This document shows, in pieces, positions 47,585 to 60,200 of a stretch of 64,000 bases of DNA (positions are counted from its first letter, which is position 1; every line of letters begins with the position of its first letter). The notes under the pieces were generated by a model. The model ran no database searches. It was given only the letters and a program-made list of their open reading frames with translations, and was not told where the DNA came from. The translations under genes were made by a program, and so were the position numbers. Source of the DNA: Coprinellus micaceus (taxonomy: Eukaryota > Basidiomycota > Agaricomycetes > Agaricales > Psathyrellaceae); assembly GCA_951394405.1 (NCBI GenBank), contig OX596334.1, positions 310,001 to 374,000 on the forward strand, given 5' to 3'.

Positions 47585-48406
47585 GTAGCTTCCCCCTCCG
47601 CGGCTCCGCCTCGTAATACCTCGGCTACTCCGTCCGCGATGCCCTTCGACTTTTCCCCCATTTTCTTCCCCCTGTTTTCTGATACCCAGTCCAAAATTGT
47701 CGTATACCCGCCACCTGTATCTTGTTTTCTCTATCCCATTCATTATAGACGACTCAAATCTTCGACCTTTGTTTCAACTTCCCCCAGATTCAAAGATGAA
47801 AATGTAGAAGCCCTCCTGAAATGCATGCTCGCAGCAAAAAAAATATGGCCCAATGTACATAGCGGCACTTAGGTCGCCATGGTGTGTCGCAATTGCGCGG
47901 GATCTGAGAGTACTCATGTCATGTTGGCGGGAACCCGGTCTTCTTCTGGCCGTTTGGGCCAACAAACCAATTCAGCCCCCATTGAGCCTCTCTGACCGTC
48001 CCAGTGGGCCATACGGATGAGCGATACCATGCACGACGGTAACATCGAACCTGTGCCCTTGGCATTTGCAATACATTTCGTCTTGGGTTAAGCTGCCTCG
48101 CAGCTCATCCAGATGCGGACTCATACACTATCCGTTTATACTCATGCACTACCACTCAGCTCTAACTCGCTAATAGTGCTTCATATCGACTTCCAAGTCA
48201 AGATTACTAGGTCAACCACTCAATGCCGGCGGGGCCGTCACTGCGCTCAAAGACCATTCGTAAAGTCGCACATAAAGAGTCACATTGAGGCCCAAGTTGT
48301 AGGCAGACGAGCAATTACAGATACTAAGTATATATTCCAAACAAACGGGAAGGAAGGAATACTGGGAGCCCTATCGATCGTCAACGGATCACACCCTGAG
48401 GAGACC
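47585..48406. other. Intergenic between convergent FunK1-H and -I
   Basis: About 820 bp with no gene recognised. Confidence 0.4.
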
Positions 48407-51294
48407 TCAAGCAGGCTCTGTTCGGGTGTTCTTTGCCTTCTGCGCATTGGGATCACCCGCCATTTCGTTCGGACCTTCGCCGACCTTGCGCTTTGGTGCC
48501 TGCTGCTTTGGTGTGGGCTCGGGGCGTGCAGGCGGCCCGTGCTTCTTGGGGGTCATCCGAAGTCTTGTGGTCGCCACTGTGAAGAAATCGATGATGGTCT
48601 CGAAGTGATATTTGATGGACACCTGATCCATGAGGGGCGCAAAAAGACCTTGCTTCATCGCAACCTTCTCCTTGGGCTCGAGACTAATGGGCTCAAAGAT
48701 CTGCTCGACATCCTCGGAGAACTGAGCATCGTCATCCCCATCGTCAGCATCGTCAGCGAATGGGTCTTCTCCCATGGGCTGGAGAGCCTCGACCTCCTGT
48801 TCGAGCTCCTCGCGCGGTTCGCTCTGCTCACTCCCCTCCTGCCCCTCCATCTCATCTCCCCCCTCTGTTTCCGCCTGCATCTTCATTTCCGTCTCTGTCT
48901 TCCTACGCTCCTGGATTATCGTCGCTTTCTTTTGCTGGATGCCCCAAATATGATCGAGGAAGCACTCAAACAGGGTTCCACAAGCGACACCCCAATCCTC
49001 GAAAACGATGTCGACGGCAGCCTGCCTCTGGCCATACATCGGGTTAAAGATCATTGCCTTAGAGGCCAACGCCTCGCGGGGCGACACCGAATCCCACCCT
49101 TTCACAACCTCCCTTGCCCTGTCTCCCTTCTTCCTTGGGGTGCCGTTCGGGTTGAAGAGGAAGAACAGATAGCAGCAGACGAAGAAGAAACTCTCTAGGT
49201 CGTCCGTGTGGTCATGCGGAGGGACCTGCCCATTGGTGAATCCGCACAAGAAGTTGAGGATCATGCAAGACTGGAAGAATCGGGTTCCCTATGCTAACTG
49301 TGAGCCATCGGCGGTCACTAAGCTCAGGACCGGACGTACCAATCGTGCTTCTTTGGAAATCGTGGAGTCTCCTGCTTCTGGGTGGAAGTTAAGCGCGGCT
49401 CCGAGGTCCACCAGGGCTCCTCTCCAACCCTCTTCGGCGTCTTCTCCACCAAGCAAGATGTTCCGGTTGGTGATGTCGCGGTGGAGAATATGCATACTGT
49501 AGAGCTGATAATGGGCTAATGCGGTGGCATTTAGTGGGGTGCATATGAATATCGTGAAGGGGGAATCTATTACTCACCCACGATGGCATCGAGCAAGGCA
49601 CAAAGGAGCTCCGATGCAGCCTTGAACTCCTCAAGTGATTGGCCGCACGCCTCAATCAAAATCCTGACAGGTTGTCGGTCCACGAAGGCGCCAATGGTAG
49701 TGGGGCATCGAAAGCTCGCGGCGGTAAAGTTACGAAAGTAATAGTCCACCATTTTGCATACCCCCTTAACACCAGCAGTCTCCAGGAGGAGCTTGTGTTC
49801 TGGTGTGCGACCTGCCGAGCCCCACGAATCCTTGATCAGGAAAACCTTATCGTCCGCACCATCTTCATAGACGCCCCACAAGGTAGTCGCCGTGCCACGA
49901 ATATCCGATGAATGGGCGATAGGGTGAGGATCAGTGAGGTGGTATATCTTCTCCTTGCCTGGATCTCCGTATGTGATAGTCCCACTTTCCTTTTTTCCGT
50001 TAACGATCGTCCACTGAATGGTGTCGTCGAAGCCGATCTTGCGTTCGTCCGCCTCGCAGAGCTCGATGATCATGCGGACGAACAAGGCGGGCTCATCGTG
50101 GATGTTGATGTAGTGCGTAGTCTGAGACCCAGCACGGTCGAATTGAACCAGCTGAGCGACCTTTTCGCTGAAGATGATACACCTCACAAAGAGGCGATTC
50201 GGCTGTTGGGCGAATATTTGTCTATCGATTCGATTCCCCAGTGAGCATATTGATTCGAGACTTGGCGAAGCGCAGAAGGACTTACTGAGAGTAAACGGCC
50301 ATCTGCTTCAAGTTGGCACCCGAGCCTACCTTCTTGTGAATCTTTGCATCGAAGTAGGCGATTATATTAGAGTATCCGACAGCCTTGCCATCAGCCGGGG
50401 TCTCGAATGATGGCCCGGTAGCGCAAATGACAAAGTCAGGCGAAGTGTGCTTTTCACCGTCCTTGTGCGTGAGTGACAACTTGTCAGATCGGATTACTTT
50501 GCGCTCCAGCCCTGGGCCCAATGTTGGCCCTACAAAATTCTTGATTATTGCTTCGAGGATCGAGAAAAAGGGCGCATACAGCGCCTTCTCCTGTGTGGTA
50601 GCCTCTGGCAAGCACCAACCAGCCGGGTTCAGTGACCTTCCCTTCTCTGACCAGGATTTAACGCATTCAGCACCGAAAACTTGATTCTCTTCGGAGAGAA
50701 GCCAAGCCTCGATTTCGTCGTTTTTCCAGGAAGATGCAAATCCCTGCTTGATGATGTAGTTTTCGTTAGCTTTTGGGGGACGGCCAACGGTGTTCATGAG
50801 TAGTAGACCCTGAATCTTCGCTGATTTTCCTTTCTCGCTGGGCCTAGCAGCGGCTGCGTGGAATGGAGTAGAGTTTATCTGGCTCTGAAAGTCGGAGCCG
50901 GAGATGCCAACACTTTCGGATATTCCGCGCAGGCGCACCTGAATGTCAGACTCGGGGTGGGGTGGCGGGGCATGGTGCATGCTGGAAGACAGAGAACAGT
51001 TTTCATCGGGATCGACGCCGGTATCGAACGTCAAAGGTATTCCACTGAGGCCGGGCATAGGGCCTGTCCCCGTCCTGGTCTGGGATCGGCCGCGGGCGTT
51101 GCTGGTTGTCGGAAGGTGGTGAGCCTTCGGAGGCGGGGTACGAGGTGCCCGAAAGCTATGGTAATGGGGTGGCAGTCAAGAAAGATCTATCGCGCGAACG
51201 ATCTAGTAACATACCCCGAAGAAGTGCTCGAGCTGTCGGCGGTGGGCTGCGAGGTCTGTTTCGCTCTGTTGCGGCCACGTTTGCTGGACGGCAT
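48407..51294 (-). CDS. FunK1-like kinase I (five-exon subfamily)
   Basis: Minus-strand exons 51294-51215, 51074-50286, 50221-49578, 49515-49340 and 49288-48407; 856 aa. Pairs with FunK1-C: extra basic 5' exon (MPSSKRGRNRAK), long N-terminal domain ending YFDAK...KQMAVYSQ, and after DHTDDLESFF an acidic stretch followed by KEKVAMKQGLFAPLM. Unlike C it keeps an active-looking loop HRDITNRN and has DLG where most family members have DxD. The ATP-site Lys lies in LIKDSW. No FunK1 promoter cassette and no RSARIQKRR tail; the C-terminus is Lys/Pro-rich (PKQQAPKRK), perhaps nuclear. The 140-nt first intron (51075-51214) is the least certain join. Confidence 0.85.
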
Positions 51295-52168
51295 TGTGTG
51301 GGAGGTGGTGGAGAAGATGAGAGGACGAGAGGCTCATGTTCACAGGTTATATAGACCAGGGGAAACAATGGCCAAACAATCTCGATAGGCAAGTACCTCA
51401 CTTGCCGGAGACTCGGCGATCAAAAGCATCACGTGGAGAATGATGTATTGCCATGTTGACTGTGGGAGTCAGCAACTCCTGCCAAAGCCATGATGTGAGG
51501 AATCCGGGCCTTCCCAAAACGGAAGTCCCACAGAATTTCGTCCGAGCTGGTGCCCATCCCTCGTCGGAATCGTTCGCTGTGTCCCCCAGTGCTCAATGGT
51601 GGCCTCAGAAGACATGCAAATAGTTACGGTTTACCAGCAGGTATATAATGGCAACAAAATTTCTCATATCGGCTGTCATGAAACGAAGCTACAGAGCTTG
51701 GATGTACCACCTGTGAGACCGTCGCTCATATTCTCAAACTACGCCTTGGAACTGCAAAAAGCATACATTTAGACGCCTTAGAGGCCGAGAAAGACGTTCT
51801 CCGTCGATTTTTTCAGTGAAACATCTTGGTTCCCTCAGAACCCTGTGTTTCCGCCCTCCCGTACCCAATGTCATGCGCGAATCTTGATGCACAGTAAGGG
51901 TTTTAACGATCGGAGACGTAGAAGCTATTATGTACAGTCGAATGAACATTTTACCCCTCACAAAGTAAGTGTCACGGTGTGCGCCTGATGAGATAGGATT
52001 TGGGGACACTTTTCTGCGCGGTCGTCGGAGTTTGAATTTGGTGTGGATTGCTGACTCCCATTGACTGCGGCAGCGTGTCATTGAGGTCCACAACCGCCTT
52101 TCTTCTTCCTACGCCCCGTTTCGCGATACAAAGCACACTCGACGCTCCCTTCAGCATCATCCCCACCA
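51295..52168. other. Divergent spacer between FunK1-I and -J
   Basis: About 870 bp between two divergent starts. Neither promoter shows the shared cassette. No gene recognised. Confidence 0.4.
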
Positions 52169-54522
52169 ATGATGACTTCCAGCCCTGACAAGAGAGACGC
52201 CTCACCACACAGACTCCCTCCCGTACACAAGCCTCTCCCCGAATGCTATCCCAAGTTCACCACGACCAGCGATGCGTATGTGGACGCGCTCTATCGTGAA
52301 TCTGTCAAAAGACAGGAAGCCGAAGTGTTCCTCGATCATACCGACACCTACGATTCTATGCAGAAGAGGTGGTTAGTCCCCAGTGCGCCAGCCAACGTGG
52401 AAAGTTTGATTGGGTCAATATACACTCTCGTCTCTTCTATTATGCGAAGCTTTGTGAATCCTACAGAACCCGGTGTCTCCCGAACCTTAGACAATACCCA
52501 TGGGACTCCAGATTGCGAGGCGACAGACGAGAAGGGGCATCGCGTGTGCCCAGTCTTGGTTCTTCAGGGAACCGGACCCTCCTTTCAGATTCCCAAGATT
52601 GTGGCACCAGCGTCTGCCCTTGAGGTCCCCACAAAGTCCGTTGGGTACTCGCAATTAGTGTCATACTTCTCCGTGAAGCTCGACTCCGCGGCAGGGACTG
52701 AAGAAGAACAAATTGACGAAATGGAAACTTACGCTCGGTACGTCGTTTGCCATATGCATTTTTATGAATGCCTGACTAAGTACCCTACAGGCGGGTGCTA
52801 CGTATCCAACCCAACCGATTCTATGTTCGGAGTCTCATGTTAACGGAGACGCATGCTCGTCTTTTTCACTTTGATCGCGCAGGGGCACAGATCACCCCAC
52901 CTATCAATATTCACCTCCACCCTGTGACACTTATTCGACTGATCGCAGGACTCTCCTCCCCGGACGAGCATACGCTTGGGATTGACACAAGCATCCAATG
53001 GACGATCGCCAACGGAAGAAAGTCTAAGGGGACCCTCACCACCGCTGGGCCCGATGGGCAGCCAAAGATATACCCCATTCTCGAGCAGCTCCGGACGCCA
53101 CGAAGCTCAATCCATGGCCGAGCGACGACTTGCTGGCGGGTGCAGGACCCCGAAACCCTCGAGGAGCTTGTAGTCAAGGATTCTTGGCGACCCGACACCC
53201 GATCCGGCGAGTACGAGCTCTTGGAAATGGTGAAAGGTATCCCGGGCGTTGTGCAGATGATTTCCTACGAGACGGGACGTGGGGAAACCAGGGACTTCCG
53301 GTGCCCTACCACCGCTGGGATGTACCAGAATCGAATAGCTACGCGTGTTTCGATGAAGTCTTATGGTCCCTCTATCGAACAATTCGCGTCGGTGCTGCAA
53401 ATCTTATACGCCCTCCGGGATGCCATAGCTGGTGAGCTCCTCCATCCCTTTTCTCTTCTTTCATCTGACTCTGTCCCTAGGGCATCGAAGTCTCACCGCC
53501 CATGATGTCCGGATTCTTCACCGTGACATATCGGTGTACAATGTACTCCTTGGGAAAGGTGACGCTCCAGAAGGCGAACGGGGGACCCTCATCGACCTTG
53601 ATCTGGCCTTCATACCCACAGGCGCCAACCCGACAGTAAAAGTTAACTATAATATCGTATGCTTTCCCTCGGTACTATGATAATCCTTCCGCTGACATTA
53701 CTCTGCCAGGGCATCCGCATCTTTCAATCCTTCTCCGTTTTGGGCAGCCTCCACTACGAAGATCAGGCCCCTGCTCATGATTACTTGGACGACCTCGAGT
53801 CGTTCTTCTATCTCCTTGCCTATCTATTCCTTCTGTACCACCCTGACGGTAGTCGTGCCCTGAGCGCAGGGGAGGGTCCATCAGTTGTTTGGTCATGGAG
53901 CGAAGACGATGCCAGCGTTGCCCATGCCAACAAAAGTAGGTTTTTCGGCCTCGGTGGAAAGCTTCGAGCCAATCGTCTTGTTCAAGAAGTCTGGGGCCCT
54001 GTCTGTGGGTCCCTCTTCCAAGACTTTCGTGGGTGGGTGGCGAACAGGAGAGAGGAAAAGGAGACAATGCACCGTAAAGGCAATAGTTTGGAGACTCTCC
54101 TCTCACAACGAGAGGGTCATTATTCGACCGTCCTCAAGTTTTTCGACAGCGCGATTGAGGGCATCAGATCCTCGACGACTGAGCCGACATCCACCCCAGC
54201 TGATCCAGTCGCTGAGAAGGAAACCCCTCGTCCCCCCAGCCCTCCGCTACCTCTCACCCAAGTACCCCCGGCTGCAGCCTCTACGATGACTGCACCCGCT
54301 TCCGATGCGGAAGCCCAAGTGCTTAGGACTCCAACTCCTACCACTGAGCCTTGGACGCCCCGAACTCCTCCACCCCGTGCTCGAGAGATTCCATCCGTGT
54401 ACCACAGTCCGCGTTCTCCTAGCCACAAGCGCCGTTCTGGGGATGACGAACACCCTTCTTCCCCCCGCTCCAAGGCTCGGCGCACCAATCAATCCAGCGT
54501 CGTGATGAGCCGTCCCCCTTGA
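52169..54522 (+). CDS. FunK1 protein kinase J
   Basis: Exons 52169-52737, 52791-53431, 53481-53656 and 53710-54522; 732 aa, intact. Two adjacent ATGs (52169, 52172) could start it. N-terminal TTTSDAYVDAL and GPSFQIP, SVKLDS...TYAR. Kinase motifs GRATTCWRV, VVKDSW, HRDISVYN and LIDLDLAF; HDYLDDLESFF opens exon 4. The tail is of the SHKRRSGDDEHPSSPRSKAR type, ending MSRPP, without the two RSARI motifs. The three isolated tail relics in the window (40170, 44302, 63762) are of this type, so J is their nearest full-length relative here. Confidence 0.9.
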
Positions 54523-54894
54523 GCTGGCTCGCCTTGCCCCCTTTTAAAGTCATCCGTCTATTTTCTTAAACTCGAGCTATCTTCCTCCGTTAGCGCCGCC
54601 TTCGTATCCTGTACTCATACCATCTCAATACGTTACTACGACTATCTCGCTCGTTACTCGTGGCTTGCTAGTCGGGACCAAACTATTATACATACATTCG
54701 TGGGGCATTATCACCACCAATTTAGAGGATACATTGCGCGCAGCAAAGGAATACGGAGGTACGTCCACCCAAGCAGAGGGCTAGATGTGCATTGTCAATG
54801 CCTTCCCTGTCGGGACGAGTTCAAGACGAGTTTGGAAAGGGCAAATGAAGACACCTGAAGGGTGGAGGGTAACACAGGAGGGTGGGTAGGAAAT
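54523..54894. other. Spacer between convergent FunK1-J and -K
   Basis: About 370 bp with no feature recognised. Confidence 0.4.
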
Positions 54895-57042
54895 TCAGGT
54901 TGGACTAGTTCCAGCCAGTTCCAGCGTAACGCTGACAGTAGGTGCTGTTGATTCGTCCGCCTCACATATGCGCATGTCGCCACTTCTGAAAATATGAGGA
55001 GAAGAGGGAGGGCAGAAGGGGGCGGATCCCTCAGGGTCGTTTGGAGTGGATGGAGGTGCGGTTATTGACGATCCGATGGCCTCGATGGCCTTATCGAACA
55101 TCTTCAGAACGCTGGAGTAATGCTTCTCTCGGTGCGAGAGGAGAGGCATCAAGTTCCTGTCATTGAAAGCGATGAAATCCTTGTCGCTCCTGATCTCTGC
55201 CATCCAGTCACGGAAGGCGTCGAATAGGTCCCCGCAGGCGGTGCCCCACACAGCACGAACAGCGCGGGCCGTAACAAAGTTATCATCACCGGCCCCGAAA
55301 ATCAACTCCTTGTTAGAACAGGCGACGCTGGCGTCGTCATCGGACCAAGTCCGTAGAACCGAAGGTCCTTCGCCTTCGCTCGGGAGGCGAGTGCCATCGG
55401 GCCGATAGAGAAGGAGGATATAGGAAAGCAAGTAAAAGAACGATTCCAGATCGTCCAGGTAGTCGTGGTCTGGGGCCTCTTCCTCGTTATAGAGGCTTCC
55501 CAGGACCGAGAGCGACTGGAAGATGCGGATGCCCTACAACGTATGATGTCAGTATCCGAGGTCGCGGCACCTCTATTAGCACAGGGGACTTACAATGTTG
55601 TAATCGACTTTTGCACTCGGCTTGGCGTCGGTCGCCCTGAAGGCCAGGTCGAGATCGATTAGGACGCCCCGTTCTCCTTCTGGAGCGTCGTCCCTCCCAA
55701 AGAGGACGTTATGCACGGAGACGTCACGATGCAGTATCCGATTTTCTTCAGCGGTCAGTCTTCGATGCCCTGCATAGGAACATAAGCTCGGAAAAAAAAG
55801 GAACGGATGAATTGGCTGAACGCACCAGCTATTGCGTCACGAAAGGCATAGAGGATTTGTAGAGTCGACGTGAAGCATTCGATAGATGGTCCATAGGACA
55901 TCAAGGTAACCCGGGTGGCGATTCGGTTCAAGTACCGCCCAGCAGTGGTAGGGCACCTGAGGTCCTTCGTTTCGCTACGGCCAGCCTCGTATGCCACCAT
56001 TTGCGCAACGGCCGGGATTCCCTGGACACATTCAAGTAGCTCATACTCTCCTGGGCGATAGTCAGGCCTCCACGAGTCCTTGACTACGAGCTCCTCCATG
56101 GTGTCGGGGTCTTGGACGCGCCAGCATGTCGTCGCTCGCCCGCAGATGGTACTTCGTGAGGTCGGAATCCTTCCGAGGATGGGATATGTCTTTGACGCTC
56201 CGTCGGGGCCCGTGGTAGTCAGGGTTCCTTGGTCCTTCCTCCCGTTGACAACGCACCATTGAATGCTGGTGTCAATTCCGAGTAGGTGTTCGTCTGTTGA
56301 GGACAGCGCGGCGACTAGTCGAACGAACGTCAAAGGGTGCTGATGAAAGTCAATGGGTGGGGTTATCTCTGCTCCTGACCGGTCGAAGTGAACAAGTCTT
56401 GCATGTTTCTCGGTGAGCACTAGACACCGAACGTGAAGTCTGTTGGGTTGGGCGCGAAGTATTCGTCTGGAAATCAGTCAGCGAGTGCCCACCAGCGAAG
56501 GTATCCAAGGCCACGCACCGAGCATAGGTCCCCATCTCATCCACCTGTCTCCCCGTACTGCCAATTTTGGATTCTGGTTTCACTGAGAAGAAGGTCGCAA
56601 TTCCAGAGAATCCAAGCTCTGTCGCCTCCGTCTCTGGGGGTTCTGTGGGTTGATCATGAGTGGGAACTTGGAATGACGGTCCAGCTGCATGAACGACGAG
56701 AACAGGCAGGGCGCGGTATCCTCTATCATCCTCCTTTTCGCACTCCGGAATCTTCGTCGTATTGACCAGGACCCTTTCCACCCCAGGCTCGCTGCTCTTC
56801 ACGAACCGTCGTAGAACCGATGAGAGGATCGCGCACAGAGAACCGGCAAGGCTATCCGGGTTCGATGTGACATTTGGCATCGACCACCTGCCCATTGAGC
56901 AATCGTAGTTCGTAGTCTCATCTAGGAAAGTTCCAACCTCCCCTTCTTCGAGAACATCGCGATATAAGTCGTGGGCGTAACTGTCGCTGGTGGTGGTGAA
57001 GTTGGGGAGGTCTACAACATCTTGGTTCCAGACTGCTGGCAT
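54895..57042 (-). CDS. FunK1 protein kinase K, short tail
   Basis: Minus-strand exons 57042-56519, 56466-55826, 55769-55594 and 55533-54895; 659 aa. N-terminal TTTSDSYAHDL and GPSFQVP; kinase motifs GRATTCWRV, VVKDSW, HRDVSVHN, LIDLDLAF and HDYLDDLESFF. After the conserved HREKHYSSVLKMFDKAIEAI segment the protein ends within about 60 residues and has neither the RSARI nor the SPRSKARR motif, so it is effectively a tailless kinase. ATG 57042 (MPAVWNQD) fits the paralogues; an upstream in-frame ATG at 57180 would add 46 residues. Confidence 0.88.
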
Positions 57043-57135
57043 TGCGAAGGTCGAAGGCACTGCGGTCTGAGTGAGTATAGAGCCGTATATCGAATTCAGT
57101 AGGTTCAGGAATGGAAATAGCAAGTGAAGAGTAGT

Positions 57136-57270
57136 CGATGGTGGTGGAAAGAGGGAAAGGACAATTGCACCCGGCACCATTGTTCGCGCTTGCCGAGGCT
57201 TGCCGCCGCGGGAGGTGTCTCGTGGGCGCTCCGACGTGAAGCGCTCGCGAGGAATTGGCGCCTATTGGCG
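57136..57270 (-). promoter_or_regulatory. FunK1 promoter cassette upstream of K
   Basis: Read on the minus strand: GGCGCC (two copies), then GCGCGAACAATGG and GGGTGCAATTGTCC, then CCACCACCATCG. The CAATTG block is about 130 bp from the ATG, slightly further than elsewhere. The E-box is not clear. Confidence 0.55.
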
Positions 57271-57607
57271 CCCACAGGTCAAAGAAATCCGTGGCCATCC
57301 AAATCCTCTATTTGAAGCAGCACTTTGACTTGGTATAAGTAGACGTTGTGCGGGAAATCGATACGGCTGAGGTGAAACCGGGGGACGCCAAAATGCAGAT
57401 GGTGAATGTCACCTCCGGGCTTCGGCATTGAGCTAGGAGAGGCCGATGGCAGCAAACATTTCTAAAGCACATCAGAAGCGAGCCTACGTATAAGGGTAAT
57501 AAAGGTATGATATATGATTTAAGGCTAGAACCCCGAAGCAACCTCGACGGTGCGTAGCGAGATAGCCCCGACAATTATACACGGTGAACGACGAAAAGCA
57601 ACAGATA
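57271..57607. other. Spacer between FunK1-K and -L
   Basis: About 340 bp of upstream K and downstream L sequence with no feature recognised. Confidence 0.35.
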
Positions 57608-59998
57608 TCAACACTCAGGATGCGTGGGATGACGTGATCGTAGTTGCGAACGAATGGTAGTACATAGCAAGACGCCCTCACGAATGAGCTCAACGAGAAT
57701 GAATCGGGACGAGGCGCATCTGATTAGTACGTCGAAGCTTGGAGCGAGGGGACTTGGGCGGTCGTCATCTCCAGAGGGGCGCTTATGGCTGGGATATACG
57801 GATAGCGTGCCCCTGTCCCGAGGTGAGGCAACAAATGTGGTGGAAACCTCGTTGGATGGAGCAGGAGGAACGCTAGGTATCACTGTTTGGAGAGGGGGTG
57901 GTGGAGTGCTAGAAGGGTTGTTTGGATGGGTAAGGGTAGTGGTGAGTGGGGCGGTGGGAGGACGCAGAGGGGCTTCTTCGGCAGCGGGTTCGTTGAATGT
58001 AGGGGTTCCGTACGAAGGTCTGAAAGCCTCGATTGCCCCGTCGAGTATCCCGAGAACGGCAGAGTAGTGTTCGGTCCGTCGCGAGAACAAGGATTCCGGT
58101 CCTTTCCCTTCATATCGAAGTTGCTCCTTGTCAGACCTCCTTTCCTGCGTGAATTCTCGGAAGTTCTCGAATAGGTTCCCACATATGGAGCCCCATGAGG
58201 CTTGAATGAGGCGACTTGTGCGAACGTTGACTCGACCGGATCCGAACAGCATCTCCTTGTTCGTATACGCCAGGGTGGCGTCTTCCTCGGCAAATGTCCA
58301 CAGAATCGACGGGCCTTCATCCGTGGTCGGGAGGCGACTACCATCGGGTCGGTAGAGCAGGAGGATATATGTGAGGAGGTAAAAGAAGGACTCGAGGTCG
58401 TCCAGATAATCGTGGGCTGGAGCCTCAGCCTCCATGTCCATGCTTCCCAACGTGGAGAGGGGTTGGAAAATGCGGATGCCCTGAAAGATTTGTCACTAAT
58501 GAGGGAAGCTATGCCAGTTGGAGGGAAGAATATTGGACGTACAATGTTATAATCCACCTTCGCCGTTGGCTTGGATTCTGTAGCTCTGAATGCGAGGTCA
58601 AGGTCGATGAGGACGCCTCGTTCGCCCACCGGGGCATTGGCGCGACCGCGGAGCACATTGAACACCGAGACGTCACGATGGAGGACGCGAACGCTATCAG
58701 CAGTGAGGCTCTGGTGACCTGGGTGAACAAGTGAGCTTGAGTCGCTGTATCTGGACGGGGGAATGCTTACCGACTATCGCGTCCCTGAGACCGTAAAGAA
58801 CTTGGAGTATCGACGTGAAGTTTTCTATCGACGGTCCATATGATTTCAGTAGCACCCGGGCTGCAATTCGGTTCTGGTACCGCCCGATGGTGGTAGGGCA
58901 TCTAAAGTCCTTTATTTCACCACGGCCAGCTTCGTAGGACACCATTTGTGCGACCCCCGGGATTCCTTTCACCACCTCTAGGAGCTCGTGCTCCCCCTGG
59001 CGGCCATCTAGTCGCCATGATTCCTTGATGACAAACTCCTCCAGCGTGTCAGGATCCTGGACGCGCCAGCACGTTGTCGCTCGACCGTAAATGGAGTCTC
59101 GGGAGGTCCGGAGTCGTTCGAGGATGGGGTACGTCCTGGCTTTCCCGGTTGGACCAGTCGTGGTCACAACTCCCTTTTCCTTCCTTCCATTGACGATGTT
59201 CCATTGGATGCTCGTATCAATGCCGAGGATGCGTTCGTCCGTGGAACCGAGCCCCGCTATCAGCCGGACGAGCGTCGAAGGATGCTGGTGAATGTCGATG
59301 GGTGGGGTAATCTCGGCCCCTGCGCGGTCGAAATGGATGAGGCGGGCGTATCTTTCTGTGAGGACCATGCACCGAACGAAGAATCGGTTGGGTTGACTAC
59401 GAAGGACTCGACTGTAAAGCAGTGAGGAGACTGTTTGTCGAGCCGTCGCATGACGCACGTACCGAGCATAAGTTGACATCTTGTCTACTTCTTCCTCCAC
59501 ATTTCCAACATTCTTTTCAGGCTTGACCGAAAAGAAACTTGTCATTTGAGAGTATCCTATCGATCTCGAAGGGGTGAGTGTGCTGGGCTGGATGGGTTCA
59601 GGGATTTGGAAAGATGGTCCGGTCGCCTGAAGGACCAATACCGGGCACACACGATACCCTTTGTCGTTCTTCTCCTCGCACTCAGGAGTTCCATACGTAT
59701 TATCGAGGACTCGCTCTACCCCAGGCTCTGTAGACTTTACAAAGTGCCGGACAATCGAGGATAGGATGGTGTAAAAGGAGTTGACCAGGTTTTCTGTGGT
59801 CGTCGTTGCTTGTGGAATCGACCATCTGGTCTGGTTAGTATCGTAATCGCAGGAACCTTGTAGATATCCCTCGACTTCTCGTTCTTCAAGAACGCCGCAG
59901 TACAGTTCGTGTGCATAAGTGTCGCTTGTCGTGGTGATGCTCGGAATGTCCGGGACCTCTTGGTTGAGGGCTGCTGGCCCCCTGGACGTCGAAAGCAT
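57608..59998 (-). CDS. FunK1 protein kinase L, frameshifted tail
   Basis: Minus-strand exons 59998-59463, 59411-58771, 58718-58543 and 58480-57608; 741 aa. Intron 1 is 51 nt with no stop, so its retention would add 17 residues in frame. Kinase motifs GRATTCWRV, VIKESW (Glu for the usual Asp), HRDVSVFN, LIDLDLAF and HDYLDDLESFF. In the tail the frame changes after SHKRPSGDDDR: the other frame continues PKSPRSKLRRTNQ and ends HSR, like J and H, while the actual frame runs on for about 45 unrelated residues. The kinase region is intact. Confidence 0.88.
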
Positions 59999-60073
59999 TG
60001 CCCCTCGTAGTTTAAGGCAGTCCTGGTGTCATTTCTGGGGCCTTCTTGAATGGAAACCGAGCACGAAGCCCGG

Positions 60074-60200
60074 GAGTGGTGGTGGACAGAAGGAAACGAC
60101 AATTGCACCCGTCACCGTTGTTCGCGCCTGTCGCGTGATTGACCCATCAAGTGCCATGTGGCCATTTGACAAGAAGCGCTCGAGGGTGGAATTGGCGCCC
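60074..60200 (-). promoter_or_regulatory. FunK1 promoter cassette upstream of L
   Basis: Minus strand: GGCGCCAATTCC, CACATGGCACTT, GGCGCGAACAACGG and GGGTGCAATTGTCG, then CCACCACCACTCC. The CAATTG block is about 103 bp from the ATG at 59998. Confidence 0.6.

Noticed and set aside
48113..49198. 361-codon plus-strand frame opposite FunK1-I
   Set aside because: It is the antisense shadow of the I tail exon, whose minus-strand frame has kinase-family motifs.
56350..57180. A longer N-terminus for FunK1-K from 57180
   Set aside because: The extra residues would come from the conserved promoter cassette; the paralogue starts match 57042.
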